NCBI GenBank assembly: GCA_010645155.1
Contig: CM021323.1
Span: 9,978,196-10,042,195 of the forward strand
Source of the DNA: Tigriopus japonicus
Taxonomy: Eukaryota > Arthropoda > Copepoda > Harpacticoida > Harpacticidae
Reading direction: 5' to 3'
Length of the DNA: 64,000 nucleotides
The stretch's first letter is position 1. The number at the start of each line of letters is the position of its first letter. Position numbers and translations under genes: made by a program. Under the pieces are notes generated by a model. The model saw only the letters and a program-made list of their open reading frames with translations, made no database searches and was not told the origin of the DNA. This document shows positions 44,901 through 59,700 of this stretch, piece by piece.

Positions 44901-47900
44901 AACTCTTTGCTTCGGAAGGCAACCAACCAACCAACCAACCCATCTTGAGGACTCTTATGTGGAATCCTCTCTTTTTCTGTCTTCAAGCCAGCTTGGCATC
45001 AAGTTGTCAGTTCCAAGAAAGCTCTACCAAAATTGGGTTCTTTAAAGACAAGAAACTCGTTGGACCTCTGGCTTCAATTTCCTGTATTTTATGATCTAAA
45101 TATTTTTCTTTGGTCATTGCGACAGTGATCCACGTTCAAGTTGAATGTAAGTAATTAAAAAACAGGCTTGTTGATTTTGTCTTGAAACTCGATAGACGCT
45201 TATTTTGAAATGAAGTAAACCACTTCCTTGAAAATGGGCCAAGTTTGGGTATGGGATTAGGGTTGAAGTGCCGACGTGGAATCCCCCTCTTCCTCGTTTT
45301 GGGAACATGGCTTGCCTGCCTACATGCATCCATCCCAAGGCAAAAGGTGGACCAAATCTTAGTTGATGGTGGCGATGACGGTTTTATGGTGGATTTCTTG
45401 CGGCCACACTCACTCACTCACTTGCTCTCTTGGCTCATTCACATTCAAACTCAAGCAAGACTCTCTTTTCAGCTCTGCTCTGGATCTATTGAACGTATCA
45501 CACGCGTGTGTGTTCCAATCTTTTCTCAAGGCACATAAAGTTACCAGAAACGCGTTCTGATATTTGGCAATTTCCTTCCTGAAAGCCAGTGATCGAAACC
45601 TTCATTCAGTAGTCTGGCTAGTCTCTCTCTGTGGATTATCATGAAAGTCATCGACAGGAAGGGTTTTGATCTGATGAGGTGGCAACTCTTATTTGAGTTC
45701 CAAATCCCGGCAAATTGAGTTTGATTGATGCAACATCACTCATGGGTTCAAATTGAACCTTACTGAAATCTTTGCTATTCGCCACAAGAGTGCGACAGCT
45801 GTTTGAGACATTACTTTTGGAGCCAACGTTTCGGCAAAATATGGGAAACATTGGCTTCTGAAAGGCCAGAGGCTAATTCAGCTCTATATCTGAAACTTGT
45901 TGGACCATAAATATCAAAGCACCTCAACAACAAGTCCGGCCAAGAAGACCTTTGGACCAAAGCCGACATACCAAACTTGGAAAAGGCAGTCTTATGTCAG
46001 ATCAAGAAGCACGGAAATCATGGAGTGGGAGGCTAGCAGTGAGAATGATGATTTCCAGCAGAAACGAAACATTTGCGTTCTTCTGCAAATGAGACCTGGC
46101 TCGCATTGAGAAGAACACGTATTTAAAATTTCAGCCCAATCGAATGCAGGAGTGAAAAGTTATGCCTTCTCAAACTTATGTACTGAAGAGAGCATAGAAT
46201 GAATGAACTCGCCCTTTTGTGGTAAACAATTACCAGAAAAGGGTTAGTTCATTCATTCTCGGTAGGATTTGCACTGAACTTTAAGTGAGCATAACTTTTC
46301 TCTCCGACGTTCGATTGAGCTGAAAATTGAAATACGTATTCTTGTCAACATTTGCAAGATCTCGTTTGCAGAAGAACGTAATTGAATTGTTCTTACTGGA
46401 AATCATTATTCTCATTGCTTGCCTCCCACTCCATAATTCCAGTGCTTCTTGGTAAGATTGAACAATTTCTCACTTGGCATTCCAGACACCCGAGCATGCA
46501 TGCTCACAATGGACTCTGTTCCTGTTCCTGTGCACGGACTTACGCCTTAAAGTACCCACTACGTATGAACTATGGACGTACTATGGCACAGAAAAAAGTG
46601 AGTGGACAAAGATCATATTTGGGTGGCACTTGGGTCCTTCCCTCGATTAACTTTCCCCCAACCAACTTGACCCCTCCCCACTTTTGGACATTGGGACATG
46701 ACAAACATTGATCGGTCTATTTCCAGGAGGATTCTCAAGACGAAACAAAACTTGTTGACTGCCTTGGCCCAAAAAATAAAAAAAGATGGGAAACTAAATC
46801 TATTCCGAGTAACTGAAAACCGACCTCTTTACTCAGGTTGTATGTTTTCAAGTTAGTAAAACGGTACCCCTGTAGTTTGGAAAAACTGCGATTTTGTCAT
46901 AGTTATGTCATCGTGTTCAAAATGAAATTGATGAAACTACGTATTTTGGTGTTAAACTAAGTATCAAGTGCCCTTGCCTCGATTGATTGACCTGGAGCAA
47001 ATCGAAGTGATGTGCCAAAAAATACATGGCGTTGGTACTTGAAATAGGAACAGGTGTGATCAGGTAATGAATCTACCAGAAAGAACTATTTTTGAGGCCA
47101 TTCTTCATCCCATCGATTTTGCAATAACCCCCACTTAGCCACTAAGGGGGCCAATTCAGCGATTTAACCTTTTTTATAAGTTGTCATGGCTATGATAAAG
47201 CCACAAGCAATTGCCAACAGGTACAAACACTGACTGCAAATGCAACAAGAACCGTCAGAAGAGGTCTAGAAAAAGTTCGTCCAACAATCTGACACCGAAG
47301 GAGGGGACATTCTACCGGTTTTGACACTTGCTTTCCCAGTGGCCTTTTGTTGGGACCAAGGTCGACCTTTGATCCTGGTATTTCGTGACTTATTTTGCCT
47401 CGAAGTATTGCTTGTAATCTCGAACCCCAGGTTTTAATTCGAATCACAAATAACGCAATAAAACCAAATGGGGTTACCCTTTTGGCCAAAGACTTATAAT
47501 ACATTTCCTGCTTTCGGCAATGTCTTTTACTTCATACCATATACAGCTCTTCACTCTCTTAAATTAGATCTCACTTGAGTAGGTTTGAGCAACACATGAA
47601 GATTCTCTTTAAACACCCAAATGGGAAATATAACCAGAATAAGTTCCAAGTATTTGAATTTAGTAAAAAAATGACCACCCGCAAATAATATGCTTCGAAA
47701 TTGTTCCGACAAAGAACTTGTTTCATTAATGGTGTACATCCGGGCTCAGCATCTACTTGGTCGCGACCCACATGCAGACCCAAGGGTGTTTTTTTGGCCC
47801 CAGGAGCTTTGGGGAAAGACGGGAAATGCGAAAATAGTGGGCCCAAAAGCCATCCATAGTACTGTGTTTGTGGGCTCACTGCTCCGTGATCGTCAATTTG

Positions 47901-50900
47901 TGGGCACCCGTACCCACTATATTCTTTTTGGTGGCCCCTGGGCCAAAATCTGTTGCCGACCCCTGTTTTACATGGTAGGGAATAAGTTGGAGCCCAAAGA
48001 TGAATAAGTATAATGTACGAAACCTGGTGATAGTAATAGTTCTAGTAGTATTGTCTGTCTATACTTACACATGACTTTGACATTGATTAGCTCGGAGGTA
48101 TCTTCTCCCTCGAGATTAAAAGCGGTACAGGAATAATTTCCGTCTTGTCGCCGATTGATCCCTTGGAGCACCAAGTTCTTGCCACCCGAAACGATCCGAA
48201 TCCCTGAAGAGGGATCAGGTTCCACGGGAATCCCCTAGAAAGTAGTCATCTTTTACTCATTTTTCAGTGCGGCCATTTTTGCAACGTAATCCCGAGTATT
48301 CAGTCCGGAGGAGACGATTTGTTCGAGATGAGGGCATTAAATTCGGCATAAAAACTGCCATGCATGCGCCATCAAGGGCGTCCAAGTGCTGCTAAAGGCA
48401 CCATTTGCATAAATAACTCACGCATACGCTAGTGTGTAGTTCAAGTACCCAGTTTAGTCTCATTTCAACCGCAATTTATCTAATAACCTGGTTTGACATC
48501 AAAGAGATTCCCCCTGAACCATACAACAAGAAGACAGGCACGGTATCCCAAACTGTACGCCAAATACAAGCATGCAAAATGTTGTTTTCATGTTTTAAAC
48601 CTTCTGAAAATGCATATATTTTGCATTGTACCTAATCTGACATGAAATGTCGCTTCAGGTCCTTAAAAGCGAATTCATAACTTTAAAAATTGGCTGCCCA
48701 CGTGAATCTTCGCCATGAGTACTGTGATCAAGAAAGCCAACCAAACGGATTGAAAAATGCAAACAATCCTTAGTCTTATTTGATCCCTTTTTATATTAAG
48801 TATAAGAAGGCACAATAGTTGGATTAACTCAATTAGTCACGATATCAAATATCTCTTGGTTTTTTTTCCTCCAGATTTGCATTGGAAATTAGATATTGAA
48901 CGATAGGGCAATAGCAAGCCCAAATGCTAGACCAATTAGACCAACCCAAGTGCAAGCTTTCATACTCAAGCATATCCATTCAAAGAAATGGGAGGCTTTT
49001 TTTATTTGAAAAAACATGGGGGAATACCAGTCAGATTGCATGTACCCTTAGTACATCAATGTGAATGTAATACAGTGGCAATCCAAGAGGACGACCGACT
49101 ATCACGGGAAATCCAGGGAGGACTAGCTAGCTTGCTTCGGTCTCAAAGATGCTACAATGTACGATGAGAATGCAAGATGATTATGGTGATGATAGCATTG
49201 ATGGTCAATGAAAGTCTTTATAGTAGAAGTTGTGGTGGTTTTGTCAGTTGCGTGTGTGCATGTTGTTTTCCTATCGTTCGTAGTACATACTCGCTACTTT
49301 CAAAAGAAAGAAACCATCAATTCCAAGCAAATCATCTCCTGTCATCGGGTGGGAACATTGCTTGCTTCCTTCAATAACTAGCTAAAGGTTGGTACGCACT
49401 CGTACTTGCTCGTAACCTTATTCAATACCCTCATTGAAGGCTAGATATCTTTTACACTGGAACTTGGCATTTTCTTTGCAAACCTTTTTCAAGAGGTACG
49501 TTATGATGTACACAAATTACAAAAAAAAATAGTGTCAAATGGTCGATGGATGGTTTAGTTACTACAGATTACCGCTTTTTATAGAAAAATATAAAAACAC
49601 ATAATTTTAGACAGTTTTTTTAAACTTTATTATTCACAATTTAGTGCATTACACCAAACAACAAGATGCTTGCTAATGAATCAGCGAAAAAAATCACTCG
49701 CTGGGATCAATGATAGCAAGTCAAATTTGCATCTAAGAATCCTAAGGGCCTACAAAAGGGTTTTATGCTTACGTTGTGGGTCCAGATGACTTTGTAGGCC
49801 TGTGGATGGGCCCGAATATCACAATCCAAATAGACATCGTTGCCTTCAGCGATTTGACTCGGGTCAATGCTTTTGCCCAAGCTAAGTTTCACTTTCGGAG
49901 GATCTGCAAATATAAAAGAAAAAGAAAACAAGAATTGAAAAGGCAACCTTGGTCATTTTGGTTGACTATTAATGTACACATAAATAAAAGCCAGGCGAGG
50001 TTAGATTTTGGCGTCAAGTCACGTAGGGTCCTAATTTGTTCCAGACACGCATTTTGATCTTTAGTTAGTCCGGAATTAATCTCTTTGGTCGCGAAATTTG
50101 TATCGCTCATTTCCTGCTCTGTTGTCCTAAGCACGCCAACCTGACTTCAGAGAGACCACAAAGTCATTCCATATTTTGCCGGATTCTTGGCAACTATTAT
50201 AAAAGACCAAAGTTTGACACCTGTTTTTATCTTGACTCTTGGCTCTTGCTTTCTATTCCCAGTGTGCATTTCCCGAGCTCTGAGCACTTGTTCCAATTGA
50301 CGTGAAGGAGGAGGAAACCCTCCAAGTTGGATGCTTGATGGCATCACTTAGGTCGACATTGACTGGGAGTGGATGGATGCTCAGGGTTTTTTCAGGATGC
50401 TGGTGGTGGTTTTAAGCAAGGAAAAGTCTGTGCAAAAGCTGTGGTCGTTACAATACAATGAGACATACAATAGACCACCCTCTCCATTTGGTCCCGGTTC
50501 CAAATGGACTTTCCAACTCTCTTTTCGACGAATTTCAGATAAGATGAGAGCGAGTTAGACTTGGACAGTAATGAAATTTGTTCACAAACTTTACATGCTG
50601 CTGACAAGCCAAGCCCAAAACCAAGGGTGTGGCCTTGACTTAACAGGATAATAGTGCAGCCATTTACACGTTGTACGTGCCAATGGCATTTCTTCAGAGT
50701 GTGTGTGTGTGTGTGTGCCAAACTTTACTTTCCGTCATACTTGAGTTTTGGCCGGAAAATAAGACCAAAGCCACCAAGAAAAGTTTCAACAAATGCCATT
50801 TGGAATTAAACTAATGCTTTGCAACCCTCCTCTCGTTTCTATTTTTAAGGCCATTGTTGTAAAATCCAGTAACAAAGACAAAAGGCTTTGCCCTTGGGGA

Positions 50901-53900
50901 ATGTGACTATCTTGGTTGTTAGTGGTCCACACAGAAGATCCTTTTTTAGAACCTGTTTAGAAATAAATGTATTTGTTATGAACAAAACGGTACATGTTTG
51001 TGATGGTTGTCTGCTTTTATCATGGAACGGTTACTCATCGAGACCTTTTAAAAAGTGAAAGACAAAGCTAATAGCCGCAGCTCGTCGTGACATTTATTTT
51101 CTACCAGTCACTTGAAAGAATATGTGAGAGATGACATATGACAGCCTTAAAGCATGTGTCTCACACTACTAATGTAACAGCCAGATCAACCAAGAAAAAA
51201 AAGTTGGCCTTGGGGGAGGGAGGGGGAATGTCAACCGAGAAGCAGAGCCTTTCATCCTTCAAGCTCCAGGTACATTGGAAGTGGAGATTGGGCTCGCTCG
51301 TTCGGCCTTTGACAAGGTCGGTCTCATTGTTCAACTCAAGTCGCAAGACCTTTCTTGGCGTGTCAAGACGAAACTAATCGGTTGCATTCTTTCTGAAATA
51401 ATCTCCTCAACCCAAAGGCACTCCAAGGTCAAACGTGGAACAACGGATGGCTTCATTGAAATCACGAGGAGGATGAAAACTCAACGGTCACGACGTTGAT
51501 TATTATCCGCTTGATGCATCCAACCTCAATGCACTAAATTTCGTGATTCAAACTATTCGGCCACTCTCAACTGCCAGAGGGTCCAAATTAAGGGGAAATC
51601 CGGTTGACCCAGGAAAATATTTTCCTTCATCAAGACCCTTGGTTTTATGTCCTAGTGCCATGAAAACCGAATAATTGTTCGGTTTGGGCTAAGGCCATCG
51701 GAACGGGAACATCTAGACTTTCTAGACTTTGCTCTCTGAAGGACGATTGTGTTTCACAATGAGTGTAGCAACTTTACGTACGTTGGATCGTTAGAGGGAA
51801 GCTACACATCATAAGCGATATTAATGTGAGTGAGAATGTGTCTTTTGAAAGTGGAGACAAGAGGGCGATGACTGTTTGCCAGGAGCGTATTTGCACATTC
51901 ACTCACTCACTCAGGCATGCATACAAATGCAATTGCTTTCAACGAGTGAATTGACTTGCCTGCCTTCCTTTCAGATGATCCAGAGGGTGTAGATTAAAAG
52001 CAATCAAAAAGCCAAATTCCCCATTGTTGTCGTCTTCAATTCAGTTCAACCGATTGTTCCCAGCGGCAAGAGAAGCTACCAAATATTTCAAACAAATACC
52101 GACATACGTACTACATACGCGAACGAGCCTTCCTTGACTTCCTTCATTCCCGCTTTCTGAACACGAACTCCTACGTCGCTTAGGTTAGAGGAAAGACTTC
52201 GCTTTAGGGTTAAACAGAAATAGAAAAGAGACGATATCGCCTGAATTATTCAAACTTGGGCTCGAAACCTTCGTCGAACCACTCACTACTCACTAGACCA
52301 ATATAAGAAGCCCTCAGACTTCAAAGGTCATCGTCTCTTACGCAAACCGAATGGAAACACAACAATAGACTGCCCATTATTGACAAATCAACTGCAATAT
52401 GACAATTGTGATTCGCCTATAAGAATCCTCAACCAATGACACATTTATTATTGCCATCGTGGATGCAGCCATAATAACTTGCATCATTGTGCCAGATCCT
52501 CTTCCTCATTCCCTGCTCTGTTTTTGTTATTGCTCGTTGCAATGTGAAAACAATTGTGAATGCATGTCGCTTTTGGGCGGATGTCATTGTGTTCCATGTG
52601 TCCTTGTCCCATTGTCTCACAAGATTTGGCTCTTTTTTCGTGTGTGACAAAGGACTTTCTCGAATACAGAGCCGCCCGATCAGCCCATGAATGGCTTGCC
52701 AAACACGAGATAAATTTACTTGTACATACATCCAAGGTCCACGTCCGATCGACTGATCTATGATTGTTCCACACGAATGCCAATGATCCCAACAACAACA
52801 ACAACAACAACACCAAGATCAACAACACCATTGGCCTCAAGCAATGCCAAGGACCTCTGAATGCTAGCCACGCCACATGAAAGAATCCACGGAACAGGCT
52901 CGTTGCTCGAGTAGTTCCAATAAGACCATTCAGAACGCTGATGATGCGTGGAACAATTTTCAGTTCAAAAGGTCAGGGGTTCAGACGTCCTGAATTGTGG
53001 AGGCAACAAAAGTGACCAATACCCTTAGTGACACACCAAGTTCGTATCTTGTTGTTAATCAAGAATACAATTCCTTGCTTGCTTGTACTCAACAGCATGT
53101 TTCCTAGCCTTGCCATGCTCTTCATAGCCGTGATCAGAGTAAAGTTATAACAACTTTGAGGCTGCTGACCTCAATTATATTCGAACTTGTTCTAGTCTCT
53201 ATGAACCTCAAAAAGGTCCGATACAATAAGAAGCAAATGGGTCGAGACACTTTGAACGATATGCCAAGATTTTTTCCCGCAGATGGATGGATGTTATTCA
53301 TAAAAGTTGCCTACGTTTTGACCAAATGCTACTCGACATTTCAGTTGCCAGTCGAAAAAACGCCTATTTTCGACCTTGGGTACCCACCTGACCTTACTAG
53401 ACAATCTTATCTCAGACGTTATTGGTGATTCTGTCTCTGTCTGTCTGTGGTATTAATCAGAAAGCCTCAAACAGATGACCTTTTGCGGTGAGACTACAAA
53501 CTGAGAGATAGTTCAGACTGGAGGTCTAGGAGAAATGACTCTCCGAAATTGTTCATGTGTCACCAAGCTTGCTTGCACTGTGTTTATGATGGGATTCAAA
53601 GTTGAACGCAAATTAGTTGTGTGATTCAAAATCGGCATTTGGGATTTCAGAGAGTCGCTGATGAAATGATGTGTCGAGTCACTTGGCACCCTTGTTGCTG
53701 GACTCATGAAATGTTTCCAAACCAAATCTCCACTGTCGGAATAGGAATGACATATGTGTAAACCGGTATGTCTAGAACTGTGACCAGACAAGTGTTCTAA
53801 CATAAAACACTAGAGCCATAAAATGCGCCACCTAGTGCAGTTTATGTAGTAAGAGCTTTCAGCATGTATATATAAATAACAACGGTCGTGCATCAGTTTT

Positions 53901-56665
53901 GAACAAAATAAAGTGTCTTAAGTTTTGATTCAAGATTGACAATGGAGCTGCAATTATTTTTAGGTAAATTACCTTTCCGATTGGCGTAAAAGCTTGACAA
54001 TTGAAAAGGAATTCCAGTTCTCATTCATGCCTAGATTCACGGAAAAGCACTAGCAATTCTATTTGGAGTCCCTCCATCAACATTATAGGCGCTTTAGTTT
54101 GTCCAAAACTGATGAAAGATCATAGCTACTTGCAAATCCATGCACGTCATGGAATTGGCGAGCTGTTGCCGCCCTAAAAGCCCTAGATTAGCCCTAGCAC
54201 TGTTAATGACTGTACTCTTTGATTACAGAGCGCTGGTTCAGTCCAGAGCAATCGGATTGTTGGTGCTAGGGTCGGAGGGTTGAGCCTTGCCCAACCAGGG
54301 AAACCCACCCATCACATCATCCACAGTTCTTCCGAAAGGCAACCTCTTGTCCCGTATCAGATTGGTTCTTCTCCGTCTGTGGGTGTGGAATACTAGGTCT
54401 AAAAGTTTCCTAGAGAAATGTCAGGGACGAGAATCGAACCTAGGACCTCTCTTACTACAGAAAAATGCGCTACACCCTACACTACGTGTCCTCCCTAATA
54501 TGAAGATTAACGTCTAAAAGTTAGCTTGAGAAAGGTCGGGGACAATCAATAACATTTTTTTCGGTATTAATTGTTAAAGACAAATTGATTGGTAAAAACG
54601 TGGAGGAGATCCTCTACGCCAAACCCTGGCCTTGACATTTTTGGGTTTATGAGCAAAACCACAAGATTCACATCAAAACCTGGGAGCAGTGTCCATTTTT
54701 TATTGGAAGGGAACTGGTTTCGTTTGGAGAGACTCTGACACTAGTCAACTTTTGGGAGCTGAAACGATGCCCCCAAAAGCATGGATCGAGCAGGAAATAA
54801 TCTGAAAAACCAATCTGTGTCAAGTGACAACGCCTGCACCCAAAAACAACACATTCGCCCATATTCAGTTGGTGGAAAGCTTGGACATCAAAAAGGAAAA
54901 AGCTCTGCCGTCCCTCGTGTTTGACGAAATGGAGCCGGACTATTTGTTGAGCACTCTGAATATAGTGTATATAGAGAAGTGGCAAGCAAGAAAAGTACAG
55001 CTTAGGACTGGAACGCGGAAATTTCAGGCCTTGGAGTGGCTCAAATCCGATGGAACAGCCTCACCTGTCGAGGTGCGCTTTTTCATTTCGTTTCCTTCCT
55101 CCCGGAACGACTGATTTGCATAAACCATTAACCAATATTTCAAGGCAGCCTTCAACACGTGTACTTCTCTTTCCATCAAGTTCCAACTGCGAGTGCCAAC
55201 TATGATGAGAAAAGAACCCTGACGATCACCCGATTTTAGCACACCAGGGTCTTCACTCTGACTTCAAATGAAGTCTTGTTGTTGCTGGTGTTGTAAACCA
55301 GGAAGTCAGTTTTCTTGCGTGATCTTGTGTTTACATTCCAAGGCTTGGGTTGTTTGAATAAAATATCCGAGGCGCCCTATTTGAAAACAATTTCGGCATT
55401 TGCCTCGAGGGCGATTACCTTTTTCTAGACTGACTTGGCCTTTGCCTCGGGGAAAATTTGTCAGATGATAAAAAAGACCATCCCAAGCTCAGAAAACGAA
55501 GGAAAATTGAGCATTCTGAGATCACGAGTATGTGAACAAAGTACAATTGTTGGCTCAAAGGCAATTTTCTCCTTTATTTGACGACTTGTTTCCATCTCTC
55601 TAAAACCCATCCATCTCTCCATGATTCCACTCGGATGACCAGATCCTCATGGATGATGCTCTCAAAAAAGTACAAGTCGATTTTTGACCATTCGTTGACG
55701 GAAAACAACATCACGTTATTTCCCAGCAAAACGAACTAAAACCACTCTTCTTTGCCGAAATGATAATAAAAAATAGAATACACCAGATCCTGACCAATGT
55801 TTACAGTAAAAATTCCATCAGACTCAATTCGTTTGGCGCAATTTTAAAGGCTATGCAATATGTGATTCATCTGAAAAGGGCATCGTTGGTGTTTCTCCAA
55901 TTTCAAAGATGAGCCAGGGGAATACGAATTATGATTGAAGAGCCTGTGGTGAATGTGCTGAGCTCGTTTCGCAAATGAGGGGCCCTTTATCTTGGAAATG
56001 AGACTGGAACTAGATACACTACAACTCCACACTTATAGCCTTTTAGTCCAGACAAAGAGCAAAGAGAAGTTCTCGTAGAGAAGTACCTAAATGGATCACG
56101 GCCCCAACCTTGTGTGCACTCGACGACCAATGTTGGCGGGATCTTCATTGGCCCTTGAAGCATGTATTTATGGTCTCATGAAATACAAATGTTTTCCGTC
56201 TCCACCCACCATCCACTTGGGAATGAACGAGTTTCGATCGCAAGGAGCGTCTAATTGAATGGCGCCATTGCTTCCACTCACGATCACTTTTATGGATACT
56301 ACGAGTATACATAGAACGAAGCTGTCGGAAGTGGAACACTCACCATACAACTATGGCTTCCTAACTAGATATGAGAAGCAACATGAGCCATCTTGGGGTT
56401 TCGTGTGGTCCAAACACCTCCACGTTTGTCTTGGATCTTGGATCGTAATTCCGACAATAAACAGAAGAGAAACCATCCCAAGGACTCAAGTTTTTGAGCC
56501 TCATGCATGCTTGCATACGCAATGCCATCCATCCATCCATCTATATATCTAACCATGCACGTTGTATGGCTAGGGGGAAATGTTGGCGAGTAATGGGGGC
56601 CATTTGAGGGCTTTCTTTGATGATAAACAGTGCGTGATGTGACGGAAGAAAGGGACCTATCATCG

Positions 56666-56717
<52 letters not shown>

Positions 56718-59700
56718 GAAAGGCCACGAAAACGGCGACGACAAGGAACACGGGAGTCTTCATTGCATCGCATCTCATCCTCATTCATGGAAATGGACAG
56801 GCAACCCAACCAAATAAGCAAGCGAGCACCCAACGCCAGAAAGAGTTAAGCCCACTATTGCCATCATGAACAAAAGAAATGATCCAGATAAATGGGATAC
56901 AGGCCCTTTTCAAGTCAGTGTCCAACGAATGGACCAATGCATACGTACAGAGAAAGAGGAAAGAAAAAGCACGTTTGCTCGTCCAGCCTGTTGATGGAAA
57001 TTCTCATGGAACTGGATTCCGTCACGCGGAACACTATCGATAAATTTCGAGCCGTGCTCAAAGCACAAGAGTACGAACGATCGGCCGATCTGACAGTCAG
57101 ACACGCACACAAACGACGGATCTGCTGCCCAAGTCTCCAGTTTGTGACCGAGTTCCCGCAAATTCTTTCATTGCGGCCCTTGGGAACACAATCATGTCAG
57201 ATATCTGTATCAAAGTCCAATTTGACTCGGTTTCTCAAGCATAAAATCCCACTTGCAGACTTCTTTTTCGAGTTTTTCCCGCACTCTGTCTGTCTCTGCT
57301 TGGGATTTTTGGGAAGAAACCTTTCATTCCATTTGTGCAGTAAAGTACACTTATGACATTTGCCTATTTCTCTGAACGACCATTTTGGTCTTTTCTAGTC
57401 AAATGGGCACCGTCAAAGGTTGCAAACTTGAGACTGACCCATTACTAAAGAATTATCAGGTGGTACCCCCTTCAAAACTATTTTTGTATCCTATTAAAAT
57501 GACAATTCCTCATTTTAGAGGGTCTCTCCCTGTATTTTGCTCTGAAAACTAGTTTCAACACTAAGCTTGAGTCACCCGATCTCTTTCTATACTTGTGATC
57601 ATGGCTGTCCATATCCTCGATTTCCTCTGGTCGGGACTATTCCCAACTATTTCCCTCTGACATCGAACCGATTGGCCGGCCGGCTCGTTTTCTATCAATT
57701 GTTGAAAGGGACATGGAAAAAGGGTCGTTTCTTTTAATACATTTGGCCAGTGGTCTTGGGCAATGGCTGTTGAAAATGTGATCATCTACTACTACGCCCT
57801 TATAGGGTTCCACCATGGTTACATACGTAGAGCTTTCGTGGTACATTCTACCAACCAATCGAATCTTTCAAGTGCAAAAAGATGAGACTCTCTGTCTGTC
57901 CATTCGAAACGAAAGCCATCCAAGTAAACGAGACCCACGAAACGATCCTAGCTCGCTGTTTTATTCAACTGACGCCAGGTTTGTCAAGCGATTGGCACCA
58001 AACATCCGTCTTCATCCATTGGATATTACTTACAGTGAATGGTGAGTCTGAGGGTGTCCTCAATGGCACTTCCCCGGATGTTGGTATTTTCCGCTCGACA
58101 AGTGATCTCCTTCTGCTGATCCGAAATCTTGGGGCGGAATTCAATCCTGGACACGGTCACGGAATCCCCATTGGAATCGTGCGAAAACTGGAAATGAACC
58201 AATCGAGAAAGAATGCATGAAACACCAGCCATTGATTGCACAATTACACGCCACTTGAATGCCATGAGCTAGTCTATTTCTGAAGAATATTTCAAATTTC
58301 GATCAGAGTTTGAATTCATCGACTACTTGAGAGGTTGAACCATATACACGTAACTTGAGGTAATAGGTCGGCTGTTGAGGTCGTTTGGAATTAGAGTAGA
58401 AACATATCCAGAAGCATAGGAGAAGCATAGAAGAAGCATTTCAGTAGAGTAGAAATAACCATGCTCGCTATAAAAGCTGCGTTTTTCAACCACAGCTTAT
58501 ATGCAAACTTGTATGCTTCTACTCCATTTCCAAACTACCTCAACAACCGACCTATTATCCTCGAAGATCTGGCTTTGGAAGTATCAACGCTCTTTGCCCT
58601 TCTATTCGCAATTGGATTTGGAACTCAAAATCCTTCAGAAAGAGCAGCAAAGCAAAATTTGACAAGGAAAAAACTCAATAGTTCACCTCGAAATATTGCC
58701 TTGGCAAACAATTCATTTTCGTGTTGGAAAATAACTGAGTGTGACGTTTGCGGTGACAGAGCTACCGGATGAGGTGTGTTCAACTTTCTTGTCGCCGTTT
58801 AAACTTCACTCGGGTCTCAATTATTGGCAGGATGGTACCGTGTTTTTTTTCTCGCTCGCTCTTTCTTCTTTCTCGTCTTCTTCCACTCCATCCCAGAAAT
58901 GGTCCAATACCAGCCAGCCAAGCTGACATAAGAGAGATAACGGAAAACCAACCAAGTTGGTCCTAGATTGATATACTCAACTTTTTTGTGGCCTCTTGTC
59001 AACAAGGCCGAGAAATACTGTAGGTGAGAACGATGCCATCATGGCCAACTTGGGATCAAAAGGCCACTCAAAGGAAGACCATGTACCATGGCTCGATTTG
59101 GACCACTTTGAAACAAAATTCACTCCAATTCATGTAGCCTATGTTGCCATGAAAACACCAGCCTTTGAAGAATGTAACGAACAAGCTCTTTTCGCAGTTG
59201 ACAGAGGAGGTCAATACACTCGCTCTTTTAGAACTATCTGATCAGATTGTATCGTGACATGATTGCATAAGCGTCTTTGTTTTTGTAGCAATTTTGCACT
59301 TACTCTTCATTTATTCATGAACGCTGTCAGAGAGCCATAGCAGAAAGATCAGATGGCCTCGCACGATATTTGTTCCCGGGACAAAAGTTTTCACCCTGGA
59401 ATTCCCCGCACATCGAATCCCCTCCAAAACCATGGTTTTCCCAATAAATTTGTACTCGAGTGCAATTTGAGGTTATTTCCAAAGTTGAAGCTAAGATCAT
59501 AAGATTGAATTCATTGAACTGAATTATCTTTGGGCCATCAATGGCGAATGCAAATCTTTGGGCGTTTCAAAGCAACATCCTGAATTTCTTGCTCTCTTGT
59601 GTGCAGACCAAGTTCTTCTGTCGCTATTTAAACATTGATTTTCTCCTGTACAAGGGTAGTACGTTGATGACTGCTATGCCGTTCGTTCCCGACCAATAAA

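Larger units (their letters stand above)
44586..48068 (-). other. intron between exons E and D
   Basis: Contains the second hairpin MITE (46003-46451), a hAT end fragment near 47.7-47.97 kb and a CCAA microsatellite near 44920-44940. No gene seen. Confidence 0.6.
49904..58033 (-). other. 8-kb intron between exons C and B
   Basis: The largest intron. It holds GT, CAA and ACA microsatellites, a copy of LINE leader sequence at 53.6 kb, a TATA/AATAAA-bearing scrap at 53.86 kb and a SINE at 54.2-54.5 kb. Open frames inside are short and unrecognisable. Confidence 0.55.

Noticed and set aside
45245..45538. 97-codon frame starting with a signal-peptide-like hydrophobic stretch
   Set aside because: Lies in a receptor intron, has no domain, no paired splice sites and low-complexity surroundings. 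The hydrophobic start is likely chance.
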